7,889 bases of DNA from an uncultured Prevotella sp. (GTDB taxonomy: Bacteria > Bacteroidota > Bacteroidia > Bacteroidales > Bacteroidaceae): NCBI GenBank assembly GCA_900547085.1, contig URFI01000106.1:1-7889 (forward strand). The letters run 5' to 3'. Under the pieces are notes generated by a model. The model was not told the DNA's origin. It made no database searches and worked only from the letters and a program-made list of their open reading frames with translations. The first letter of the stretch is position 1; each line of letters begins with the position of its first letter. A program made the translations under genes and the position numbers. Of this stretch, positions 1-5,732 are shown piece after piece.

Positions 1-115
1 CCAAAAGAGAAAGGTCGTACTCTCCCGTACGAAATGGAGAATTTCGGGGGCTGAGTATTGGGTATGGCACCCTACCGAGTGGATAGATGATAAAAAGAAA
101 GAATAGAAAAGCAAC
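1..115 (+). other. Region before rpoD, possibly the tail of an upstream gene
   Basis: No gene can be identified here. Two forward frames are open from the left edge: one runs 34 codons to a TAG at 104-106, nine bases before the rpoD start, and another runs 17 codons to a TGA at 52-54. Either could be the last codons of an upstream gene, but the peptides are too short to recognise and such open lengths are expected by chance. There is a small perfect hairpin (six-base arms 15-20 and 27-32, loop of six). No TAnnTTTG promoter element is visible, so rpoD may be transcribed from further upstream. The bases just before the rpoD ATG are A/G-rich without a clear Shine-Dalgarno sequence. Confidence 0.3.
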
Positions 116-979
116 ATGAGGCAATTAAAGATTACCAAGTCAATTACGAACAGAGAAAGTGCTTCTTTGGATAAGTATTTGCAAGAGATAGGACGCTTGC
201 AGATGATTTCGATTGACGAGGAGGTTGAATTGGCGCAAGCCAGTCGAAAAGGGGACGCAATGGCATTGCATCGTTTTGTAAATGCAAACCTTCGCTTTGT
301 TGTCTCCGTTGCCAAGCAATATCAAAACCAGGGCTTGAGCCTTCCGGACTTAATCAATGAAGGTAACTTGGGGCTGATTAAGGCCGCAGAAAAATTTGAC
401 GAAACACGTGGGTTCAAATTTATTTCGTATGCCGTTTGGTGGATTAGACAAAGCATCTTGCAAGCCATAGCCGAACAAAGTAGAATCGTAAGACTACCTT
501 TGAATCAAGTAGGCTCTGTCAACAAAATCAATCGGATTCTGAATAAATTCGAGCAAGAACACGAAAGAAGACCAAATGTTGATGAGATAGCTGACCAGAT
601 AGACCTGCCAGAAGACAAGATTGTAGAAGCCATGAAAGTCAATGGCAAGCACATCTCTGTTGACGCACCCATCATGGAAGGAGCGGATAGTAGTCTCTTA
701 GACGTGCTTCCTAACACGGAATCACCCATGGCTGACAACGAGTTGGTGATGGAATCTTTGCGAGAAGAGGTAGCCAGTGCATTGAATGTCCTGAATGAAC
801 GTGAACGGAACATCATCGAATGCTTCTATGGCATCAACCAAAGAGAGATGACATTGGAAGAAATTGGTGACAAATTTGGGCTCACACGCGAGCGCGTCAG
901 ACAAATCAAGGAGAAGGCTTTGCGCCGGCTCAGACAAAATACGAAGAGCAAACAGCTCAAAGCCTACTTAGGCAGATGA
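116..979 (+). CDS. rpoD: RNA polymerase primary sigma factor RpoD (SigA), Bacteroidota type
   Basis: This is the housekeeping sigma factor that directs RNA polymerase to most promoters. The 287-residue protein shows sigma region 1.2 (about residues 15-48, starting SLDKYLQEIGR), region 2 (about 58-120, with NLRFVVSVAKQYQNQGLSL, then DLINEGNLGLIKA and the aromatic DNA-melting stretch FKFISYAVWWIRQSI), region 3 (about 125-200, SRIVRLPLNQVGS onward) and region 4 with its helix-turn-helix (about 246-272, TLEEIGDKFGLTRERVRQIK). It has no region 1.1 and only a short non-conserved segment, which is normal for Bacteroidota RpoD of about 285-290 residues and explains why it is far shorter than the E. 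coli protein. The start MRQLKITKSITNRES matches the remembered N-terminus of Bacteroides and Prevotella homologs. The gene appears intact. It lies 72 bases before the next gene on the same strand, so partial co-transcription is possible. Confidence 0.97.
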   Translation: MRQLKITKSITNRESASLDKYLQEIGRLQMISIDEEVELAQASRKGDAMALHRFVNANLRFVVSVAKQYQNQGLSLPDLINEGNLGLIKAAEKFDETRGFKFISYAVWWIRQSILQAIAEQSRIVRLPLNQVGSVNKINRILNKFEQEHERRPNVDEIADQIDLPEDKIVEAMKVNGKHISVDAPIMEGADSSLLDVLPNTESPMADNELVMESLREEVASALNVLNERERNIIECFYGINQREMTLEEIGDKFGLTRERVRQIKEKALRRLRQNTKSKQLKAYLGR

Positions 980-1032
980 GTGTAAACAGGTAAAAAGATT
1001 ATTTTTTAGATGCTATTTCACCTATGGAAAAG

Positions 1033-1040
1033 TATCTTTA
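1033..1040 (+). promoter_or_regulatory. Candidate -7 element upstream of the 1052 gene
   Basis: The eight bases TATCTTTA differ from the Bacteroidota -7 consensus TAnnTTTG only at the last base. They lie 11 bases before the preferred start of the 1052 gene, which would give a very short leader. No good TTG lies about 20 bases upstream (the bases there read ATG). This is a weak candidate that would let the 1052 gene and the cassette behind it be transcribed independently of rpoD. Confidence 0.3.
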
Positions 1041-1051
1041 CAGTTAAAAAA

Positions 1052-1606
1052 ATGAAAGTTAGAAAACTCTTATTGATTATTTTCACCATTGTGATTTCCA
1101 TGCATGTCAATGCCGCAAAAGAAGTAACAGGTACGCACATGTTCGGTTTTGCTGCATCGTTTAACGATTCTACCATCTACATCACGGAGATACAATATGT
1201 TGATTCCGCCTATATCGGCAAATCAAACTTCTTGTTCAGCAGAGAGAATTATTCCTATCAATTACAAAATTACCTACGTTCTATCGGTGCTGTAAATCCC
1301 ACTTGCATCACAACTTTTGCCAAAGATCAGAAGAAAATTGAAAAAAAATATCTTTCCATGCGGAAGAAATATGAGAAGAGTGGAAAGTATACCATCAAAT
1401 ATATTACTGCAACAAACTTCAGGTATCAGGGCATAATGCCTCAGGCTAGTGACTTGGAACAAGAAAAAGAGGCTAAAAGAAAAGCCAAAGAGGCTAAAAA
1501 AGCGGCAAAGATAGCTAAGAAACAAGCCAAAAGAAAACAAAAATTGGCAGAGAAAGGAATCATTGAAACGAACCATCCTGCGGCAGCTAAAGATACAAAA
1601 CAATAG
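1052..1606 (+). CDS. Exported or anchored protein of unknown function with a Lys/Ala-rich C-terminal tail
   Basis: I do not know a function for this 184-residue protein. I chose the ATG at 1052 over the in-frame ATG at 1010 because it gives a clean signal sequence: positive MKVRK, a hydrophobic core (LLLIIFTIVIS, residues 6-16), then a small-residue site (HVNAA, about 18-22). The 1010 start would add 14 unneeded residues before it. The body (about 23-130) is mixed alpha/beta with many aromatics, including FGFAASFNDSTIYITEIQ, which resembles a conserved Bacteroidota hypothetical family I remember without a named function. Residues 93-116 are Lys/Arg-rich, and 136-167 form a strongly basic Ala/Lys/Glu heptad-like helix (KEAKRKAKEAKKAAKIAKKQ), a likely single helix or coiled coil. 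A run of eight A lies at 1341-1348. The kinase gene starts 27 bases downstream, so the two may share an mRNA. It could be periplasmic or inner-membrane anchored. Confidence 0.8.
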   Translation: MKVRKLLLIIFTIVISMHVNAAKEVTGTHMFGFAASFNDSTIYITEIQYVDSAYIGKSNFLFSRENYSYQLQNYLRSIGAVNPTCITTFAKDQKKIEKKYLSMRKKYEKSGKYTIKYITATNFRYQGIMPQASDLEQEKEAKRKAKEAKKAAKIAKKQAKRKQKLAEKGIIETNHPAAAKDTKQ

Positions 1607-1633
1607 ATTTTTACCTGAAGAAAACCAGCTTTC

Positions 1634-2533
1634 ATGGACTTGCAAACAAATTATTTCACCATAGCTGACCATCATCTCTGCATCAGTTTTCTTCCATCAC
1701 AGAAGAACAGTATGCAACTCATCCCTTCTTTTGAACCATTCAGAAGTGAAAAATTCGGAGAAGATGATGAGCTTTTTTTTGAGCTGACAGTAGATGACAA
1801 CCTGAAACCCATCGCCAAAGACAAGCGCGAACTCATTAGGAAGTTCGAAACAGGTAATGGCGATACCACCGTAGATTTACTCGACAACGGCGGCTATCAG
1901 TATATTATTAAGAATGTAAAGGGTGCAGATTGCTGCATGCTACAAACCGACAAAGACTTCAAACACTGCAAGTGCGCACTCAATGGGAACTATAACATGC
2001 GCTGTTTTGGATTGAGTAACGCACTTATGCTGATTTTTGCTTTTGCAGGAAGCCGCAAAGAAACCCTCCTTATCCACGCTTCACTGGTTCGACAGGCAGG
2101 ATTTGGATATGCCTTTATTGCCAAGAGTGGAACCGGAAAGAGCACACAAGTGAGCATGTGGTTGCGATATCTTGAAGGCTGCGACTTGATGAACGACGAC
2201 AACCCCGTCATCAGAATGATTGATGGCAAGCCCTATATTTATGGCAGTCCATGGAGCGGGAAGACGCCTTGTTATAGAAATGTGAAAGCCAAACTGGGTG
2301 CCATCACACAAATAGACCGTGCCAGCGCAAACAGCATCGAGCAATTAAAGCCAGCCGAAGCCTTTGCCTCCATGCTCGTTTCATGCTCCATCATGAAATG
2401 GGACAAAGACATATTCAACCGCATCTGTGACACCGTCACCCACATTATTGAAACAACTGGTATCTACATTCTGCACTGCCTCCCTAACAAAGAGGCTGCC
2501 GAAGTTTGCCATAAGGCTATTGCAAAACAATAA
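1634..2533 (+). CDS. HPr kinase/phosphorylase-like P-loop ATPase (HprK-related serine kinase family)
   Basis: The 299-residue protein carries the HPr-kinase type nucleotide-binding fold in its C-terminal half. Visible motifs are IHAS (147-150, with His148 as in HprK), the Walker A loop AKSGTGKST (163-171), an acidic pair in LMNDDNPV (Asp188, Asp189) and GSPWSGKTPCYRN (204-216). True HprK regulates carbon use by phosphorylating Ser46 of HPr. This protein lacks a recognisable HprK N-terminal domain, and relatives of this single-domain type occur beside PqqD genes; in some lasso-peptide clusters an HprK homolog phosphorylates the peptide. The N-terminal 140 residues are not recognised and hold a cysteine set (Cys100, 101, 112, 114, 124). 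I remember very similar proteins in Bacteroides, so the family is conserved even though its substrate is unclear to me. The peptidase gene follows after 21 bases. A run of eight T at 1773-1780 is a possible slippage site. The kinase-like fold is well supported; the substrate is inferred. Confidence 0.88.
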   Translation: MDLQTNYFTIADHHLCISFLPSQKNSMQLIPSFEPFRSEKFGEDDELFFELTVDDNLKPIAKDKRELIRKFETGNGDTTVDLLDNGGYQYIIKNVKGADCCMLQTDKDFKHCKCALNGNYNMRCFGLSNALMLIFAFAGSRKETLLIHASLVRQAGFGYAFIAKSGTGKSTQVSMWLRYLEGCDLMNDDNPVIRMIDGKPYIYGSPWSGKTPCYRNVKAKLGAITQIDRASANSIEQLKPAEAFASMLVSCSIMKWDKDIFNRICDTVTHIIETTGIYILHCLPNKEAAEVCHKAIAKQ

Positions 2534-2541
2534 AAAGGAGG
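2534..2541 (+). promoter_or_regulatory. Strong Shine-Dalgarno sequence before the peptidase gene
   Basis: The bases AAAGGAGG directly follow the kinase stop codon and match the anti-Shine-Dalgarno end of 16S rRNA almost perfectly. Such a site is uncommon in Bacteroidota, where most genes start after A-rich leaders. Thirteen bases separate it from the GTG at 2555 and 19 from the ATG at 2561. Both gaps are long, and the nearer GTG is favoured slightly. Confidence 0.5.
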
Positions 2542-2554
2542 ATAACAAAAGAGA

Positions 2555-3067
2555 GTGGCCATGTCTTCAAATCCCCAAAAAACGCATAGTCATCAACCTA
2601 CTGCTAAAGAGTTGCAGATTGAAAACCGTAAGTTTCTCCCTGAAGTCATCAAGTTGTTGGACGAAGGACATACGGTAACTTTGCAATTGAGAGGCTTCAG
2701 CATGCGCCCTTTCCTTGAGGACAATCGTGACAAAGCACTCCTGTCCAAGGCCAAAGACATACAAGTGGGTGATGCAGTTTTAGCAGAAACAGCCCCGAAG
2801 CATTATGTCTTACACCGAATCATCAAGATTCAAGGAAAAACGGTCACACTAAGAGGAGACGGAAACTTAGGAACAGAGGTGTGTCATGTCAATGACGTAC
2901 ATGGGTATGCGATTGGCTTTTACCGCAAAGGCCGCACCAAACTCGATAAGACCAACGGCATCAAATGGCGCACCTATTCGCACATTTGGACGGCTCTTTA
3001 TCCCATCAGACGCTACCTGTTGGCTGCGTACAGAAGAATATGGATTCCGCTGTTTGGACCAATTTAA
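2555..3067 (+). CDS. S24/S26-type serine peptidase with a Ser-His (ER/archaeal-like) catalytic pair
   Basis: The 170-residue protein has the signal-peptidase/LexA peptidase fold. The nucleophile motif is GFSMRPFL with Ser49 (numbered from the GTG start). A VGDAVLAE strand follows (71-78). The usual general-base region reads HYVLHRIIKI (83-92), with His87 where bacterial signal peptidases carry Lys, and the GDN-like box is RGDGN (100-104). This arrangement resembles eukaryotic Sec11, archaeal and SipW-type enzymes. Unlike those, there is no N-terminal membrane anchor; instead the last 30 residues are aromatic and basic (YPIRRYLLAAYRR, then IWIPLFGPI) and may bind the membrane. GTG at 2555 is the upstream start and ATG at 2561 is an alternative two codons later. 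The gene sits between the kinase and PqqD genes with gaps of 21 and 22 bases. The likely role is cutting a peptide handled by the cassette; the substrate is unknown. An S24-type self-cleaving regulator is less likely because no DNA-binding domain is present. Confidence 0.85.
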   Translation: MAMSSNPQKTHSHQPTAKELQIENRKFLPEVIKLLDEGHTVTLQLRGFSMRPFLEDNRDKALLSKAKDIQVGDAVLAETAPKHYVLHRIIKIQGKTVTLRGDGNLGTEVCHVNDVHGYAIGFYRKGRTKLDKTNGIKWRTYSHIWTALYPIRRYLLAAYRRIWIPLFGPI

Positions 3068-3089
3068 TCAGAAAACAATAATAAATAAT

Positions 3090-3356
3090 ATGAAAGCAAA
3101 AACAGGATTCAATCTACGCAACGTGTGTGGTGAGCAAGTTATCGTTGCTGAAGGTAGAGAAAACATCGACTTCAGTAACATCATATCCATGAATGAAACC
3201 TCAGCTTACTTGTGGAATGCCATTCAGGGCAAGGATTTTACCGTTGACGACTTGGTAAAATTGCTTACGCAAGAATATGATGTAGACGAACAGACGGCTC
3301 GCAAAGACGCACAAGCGTTGGCCAAACAATGGCTCGAAGCAGGAATTTGCGAATAG
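3090..3356 (+). CDS. PqqD-like RiPP recognition element (small winged-helix protein)
   Basis: This 88-residue protein matches the PqqD family in size and order. A beta strand segment (FNLRNVCGEQVIVAEG, 7-22) is followed by the family's hallmark N-E-T-x-A-Y-x-W (NETSAYLWNAIQGKDF, 35-50), then a winged-helix half with TVDDLVKLL (51-59) and two further helices ending at WLEAGIC. PqqD domains bind the leader of a ribosomally made peptide and present it to modifying enzymes; stand-alone copies work as discrete recognition subunits. The frame is open for 68 codons upstream, but the family N-terminus and the A/T-rich AATAATAAATAAT leader place the start at 3090, 22 bases after the peptidase stop. 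It is the last gene of the run, just before a strong hairpin. No precursor peptide gene is seen next to it. In this family the conserved residues are structural, so no catalytic residue is expected. Confidence 0.88.
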   Translation: MKAKTGFNLRNVCGEQVIVAEGRENIDFSNIISMNETSAYLWNAIQGKDFTVDDLVKLLTQEYDVDEQTARKDAQALAKQWLEAGICE

Positions 3357-3379
3357 TTCATTCCCTCTTATCCATTAAC

Positions 3380-3427
3380 CAGTAACGCCATGGCGATAAG
3401 ACAAATGTCTACGTCATGGCGTTACTG
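3380..3427. terminator. Long hairpin at a convergent junction, likely two-way terminator
   Basis: A perfect 13-base inverted repeat (arms 3380-3392 and 3415-3427, CAGTAACGCCATG and its complement) extends inward by a G-T wobble and two G-C pairs to a 16-base-pair stem. A second small stem (3399-3403 with 3406-3410) lies inside the loop. It sits 23 bases after the pqqD stop and 36 bases before the DPP IV stop on the other strand, where a shared terminator is expected. Neither side has a clear U-tract, so it may act as a barrier or an RNA end stabiliser rather than a classic intrinsic terminator. Confidence 0.6.
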
Positions 3428-3463
3428 ATTACAAACGTTCAATCAACAGACCACCCGATAGGG

Positions 3464-5668
3464 TTATTTCAGTTCGTCAATAAAGAAGTTTGCAATCTGC
3501 CGCATCAAGTGATTGCGGGTGTTACCGCCATAAATACTATGATTGCGGTTGGTATAATAAATCTCTTTAAAGTCTTTGTCAGCCTGAACCAAGGCCTCTG
3601 CATACTCAAAAGTGTTTTGCGGATGCACATTATCATCGGCCAAACCATGACAAATCAATAAGGCACCATGCAGCTTTGCCGCCCGCTCTATCGGATTAAC
3701 GGCATATCCATCGGGATTTTCTTTAGGTGTTCGCATGTATCGCTCTGTATAAACCGTGTCATAAAATTTCCAATTGGTAGGAGGCGCTACGGCAACACCA
3801 GCTTTGAACACGCCACGCCCCTCGCTCATGCTCATCAGCGTGTTGAAACCGCCATAGCTCCATCCCCAAATGCCAATGCGGTTCTTGTCAACATACGACT
3901 GCTTGCCAAGCCACAGAGCTGTTTCCACCTGATCTTTAGATTCTAATTCTCCTAACCGCTGATAAACCACTTTCTCGAACTCAGAACCTCTGCCACCAGT
4001 GCCTCTGCCATCAACACAAACAACGATGAATCCCTGTTGTGCCAGGTAGTAATCAAAAGCACCTCCCTGCCCCATGGAACCCGCATTCCATGAGTTGGTC
4101 ACTTGCTGGCTACCCGGTCCACTATACTGAAAGAGGATAACCGGATATTGTTTAGAAGCATTGAATTGAGCGGGTTTCACCATCCATCCGTCCAACTTTA
4201 CGCCTTCAGATGTGGTGAAAGAAAATGTTTCCTTAGGTGTCCAACCGTAGTTTGCTATTTTTTCCCGCAATGACGCATTGTCAATCAGCGTGGACATCAC
4301 CTTTCCTTTATTGTCCCGAACGGTATATACATACGGATGATCGTAATCGCTCCATGTATTGATGAAATACTGATAATCGCCAGAGAACTGTGCAACGTTC
4401 CAACCCTGCTGTTGCGTCAGCCGTTCGGTCTTACCATTCTTGTGCGAAACATAAATCTGGCGGTCGTGTGCATTCAGTGCGGCAGCCTGATAGAAAACAT
4501 CACCGGTCTTTTCGTCGTAACCATACCAGGCGGTAATGTCATAGGGACCATTCCCGATAGTTCTAATCATCTGACCGTTCATGTTAAACAGATACCCCTT
4601 CATATACCCGTCCCGATCGCTGGGCAGCAAAATGCTGTTCTCACCAATGATGACACCTTCCATGGCTTCTTCTTTGACATACTTCGGAACACGCTCCTTG
4701 ATTAACAGCGTGGCCACGGTACTCGATGGGTTAACGGCATACAAATGCATTTCGTCCTGATGGCGATTCAAGGTGTAAACGATAATCTTGTTGGGATCAG
4801 TCGTTGGCTTGATGCGGGGAACATAGCCATCGGCATCCAACGGAACTTGCAACTGGCGGGTTTGATGGCTCTTTACATCATAACTCCACACCGACACCTT
4901 GGAATTGTCCTGACCGGCCTTGGGATATTTATAGGTATATAGTCCCGGGTAATCGGCATATTGATGCTGCTCGGGTTGCATGCCCTTGAAAAGTTGTAAG
5001 GCATAACTCTTCACGTTAGACTCATCGTATTTTATCCAACATATCTTGGTTCCATCGGCGTTGAAGCAGAATGAAAGATTGTGTCCAAACTCTTCTTCAT
5101 TCACCCAATCAGGCACTCCGTTGATGATTTCATTGAACTTACCGTCCTTCGTGACCTGACTTTCAGCGTTGTCGTACAAGAGTTTAATGAGATGGATGTT
5201 GTTGTCGCGCACGAAAGCAATCTGCCTACTGTCTGCCGACCACACCGGAACCTGCTGCGGTCCACCCTCCGAAAGGGGTTCCAACTTCGTACTGGCAATG
5301 GTATAGATATAATATTGTGCCTTGAACGAACGGCGATAAATACGTTCGGTCTTAGTCTGGATGAGCATTTTCGCACCGTCCGGCGACAGGATATACCCGT
5401 CGAACGAATCAATTTTCGAACCCATCGTATGGTTCACGTCAAAAAGCACGGCCGTCTGCTTCCCCGTCTTGAACGAGTACCTGACAACACGATTGCCGTC
5501 TTTGCTGATTCTTGCATACTGGTCGGTACCCGCTATGGGTTTGATTCCGCTCAAACGCTCTGCCGCAAAAGCACCATCTTGGATGGCCTTCAGGGTGATT
5601 CGTTCTGTTGAATGGATGTTTGAGGTTGCCATGAACAGTGCTATAATCCCTAAAATGATCTTTTTCAT
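3464..5668 (-). CDS. dpp4: Dipeptidyl peptidase IV (S9B prolyl oligopeptidase family), exported
   Basis: The enzyme removes X-Pro or X-Ala dipeptides from peptide N-termini, normally in the periplasm, feeding amino-acid uptake. The 734-residue length fits bacterial DPP IV (about 720-735). A signal peptide (MKKIILGIIALFMATSNIHS) precedes a beta-propeller domain (about 40-480) holding the double-Glu motif PDWVNEEEFG, in which Glu192 and Glu193 correspond to human Glu205/206 that grip the substrate amino group. The alpha/beta-hydrolase domain (about 485-734) has the oxyanion Tyr515 (QYSGPGSQ), nucleophile Ser604 (GWSYGG), Asp678 (LADDNVH) and His710 (NRNHSIYGG), so it should be active. I chose the start at 5668 because it creates the signal peptide and leaves a leader with a good promoter; an upstream ATG at 5863 would overlap the divergent gene and add 65 residues without family resemblance. 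Porphyromonas gingivalis carries a well-known homolog linked to growth on peptides and to virulence. The gene is monocistronic in this view. Confidence 0.96.
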   Translation of the reverse strand: MKKIILGIIALFMATSNIHSTERITLKAIQDGAFAAERLSGIKPIAGTDQYARISKDGNRVVRYSFKTGKQTAVLFDVNHTMGSKIDSFDGYILSPDGAKMLIQTKTERIYRRSFKAQYYIYTIASTKLEPLSEGGPQQVPVWSADSRQIAFVRDNNIHLIKLLYDNAESQVTKDGKFNEIINGVPDWVNEEEFGHNLSFCFNADGTKICWIKYDESNVKSYALQLFKGMQPEQHQYADYPGLYTYKYPKAGQDNSKVSVWSYDVKSHQTRQLQVPLDADGYVPRIKPTTDPNKIIVYTLNRHQDEMHLYAVNPSSTVATLLIKERVPKYVKEEAMEGVIIGENSILLPSDRDGYMKGYLFNMNGQMIRTIGNGPYDITAWYGYDEKTGDVFYQAAALNAHDRQIYVSHKNGKTERLTQQQGWNVAQFSGDYQYFINTWSDYDHPYVYTVRDNKGKVMSTLIDNASLREKIANYGWTPKETFSFTTSEGVKLDGWMVKPAQFNASKQYPVILFQYSGPGSQQVTNSWNAGSMGQGGAFDYYLAQQGFIVVCVDGRGTGGRGSEFEKVVYQRLGELESKDQVETALWLGKQSYVDKNRIGIWGWSYGGFNTLMSMSEGRGVFKAGVAVAPPTNWKFYDTVYTERYMRTPKENPDGYAVNPIERAAKLHGALLICHGLADDNVHPQNTFEYAEALVQADKDFKEIYYTNRNHSIYGGNTRNHLMRQIANFFIDELK

Positions 5669-5694
5669 TCTGCTTGATTTCTTAATGCTAATGA

Positions 5695-5725
5695 TTGCAA
5701 AGATAGGCAATTTTGCGTATTTTTG
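5695..5725 (+). promoter_or_regulatory. Bacteroidota-type promoter for the radical SAM gene
   Basis: On the plus strand, TTG (5695-5697) is followed after 20 bases by TATTTTTG (5718-5725), again fitting TTG-N20-TAnnTTTG. The predicted start site is about 5730-5733, which is at or a few bases before the ATG at 5733. The two divergent promoters interlock: each -33 TTG lies immediately next to the other promoter's -7 element. Confidence 0.65.
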
Positions 5726-5728
5726 CAA
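5698..5728 (-). promoter_or_regulatory. Bacteroidota-type promoter for the DPP IV gene
   Basis: On the minus strand, TTG (5728-5726) is followed after 20 bases by TATCTTTG (5705-5698), which fits the -33 TTG and -7 TAnnTTTG consensus of the Bacteroidota primary sigma factor. Transcription should begin near 5690-5693, giving a leader of about 22-25 bases before the ATG at 5668. Confidence 0.7.
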
Positions 5729-5732
5729 GTGA

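Noticed and set aside
1010..1051. Upstream ATG at 1010 for the exported protein
   Set aside because: It places 14 residues before a complete signal sequence, and the candidate -7 element would lie inside the coding region.
2886..3089. Longer version of the PqqD protein starting at 2886
   Set aside because: The extra residues lie inside the peptidase gene in another frame and do not resemble PqqD; the family N-terminus begins at 3090.
3416..3661. Possible precursor peptide gene next to the PqqD gene
   Set aside because: The frame begins inside the hairpin and runs antisense into the conserved 3' end of DPP IV, with no leader-core pattern or start context.
5081..5611. A 176-codon open frame on + opposite the DPP IV gene, and other long antisense frames at 3416-3661, 3668-3946, 4337-4705 and 5361-5732
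   Set aside because: They mirror the coding strand of a well-conserved DPP IV gene, show no recognisable motif or leader, and are expected shadows of its codon use.
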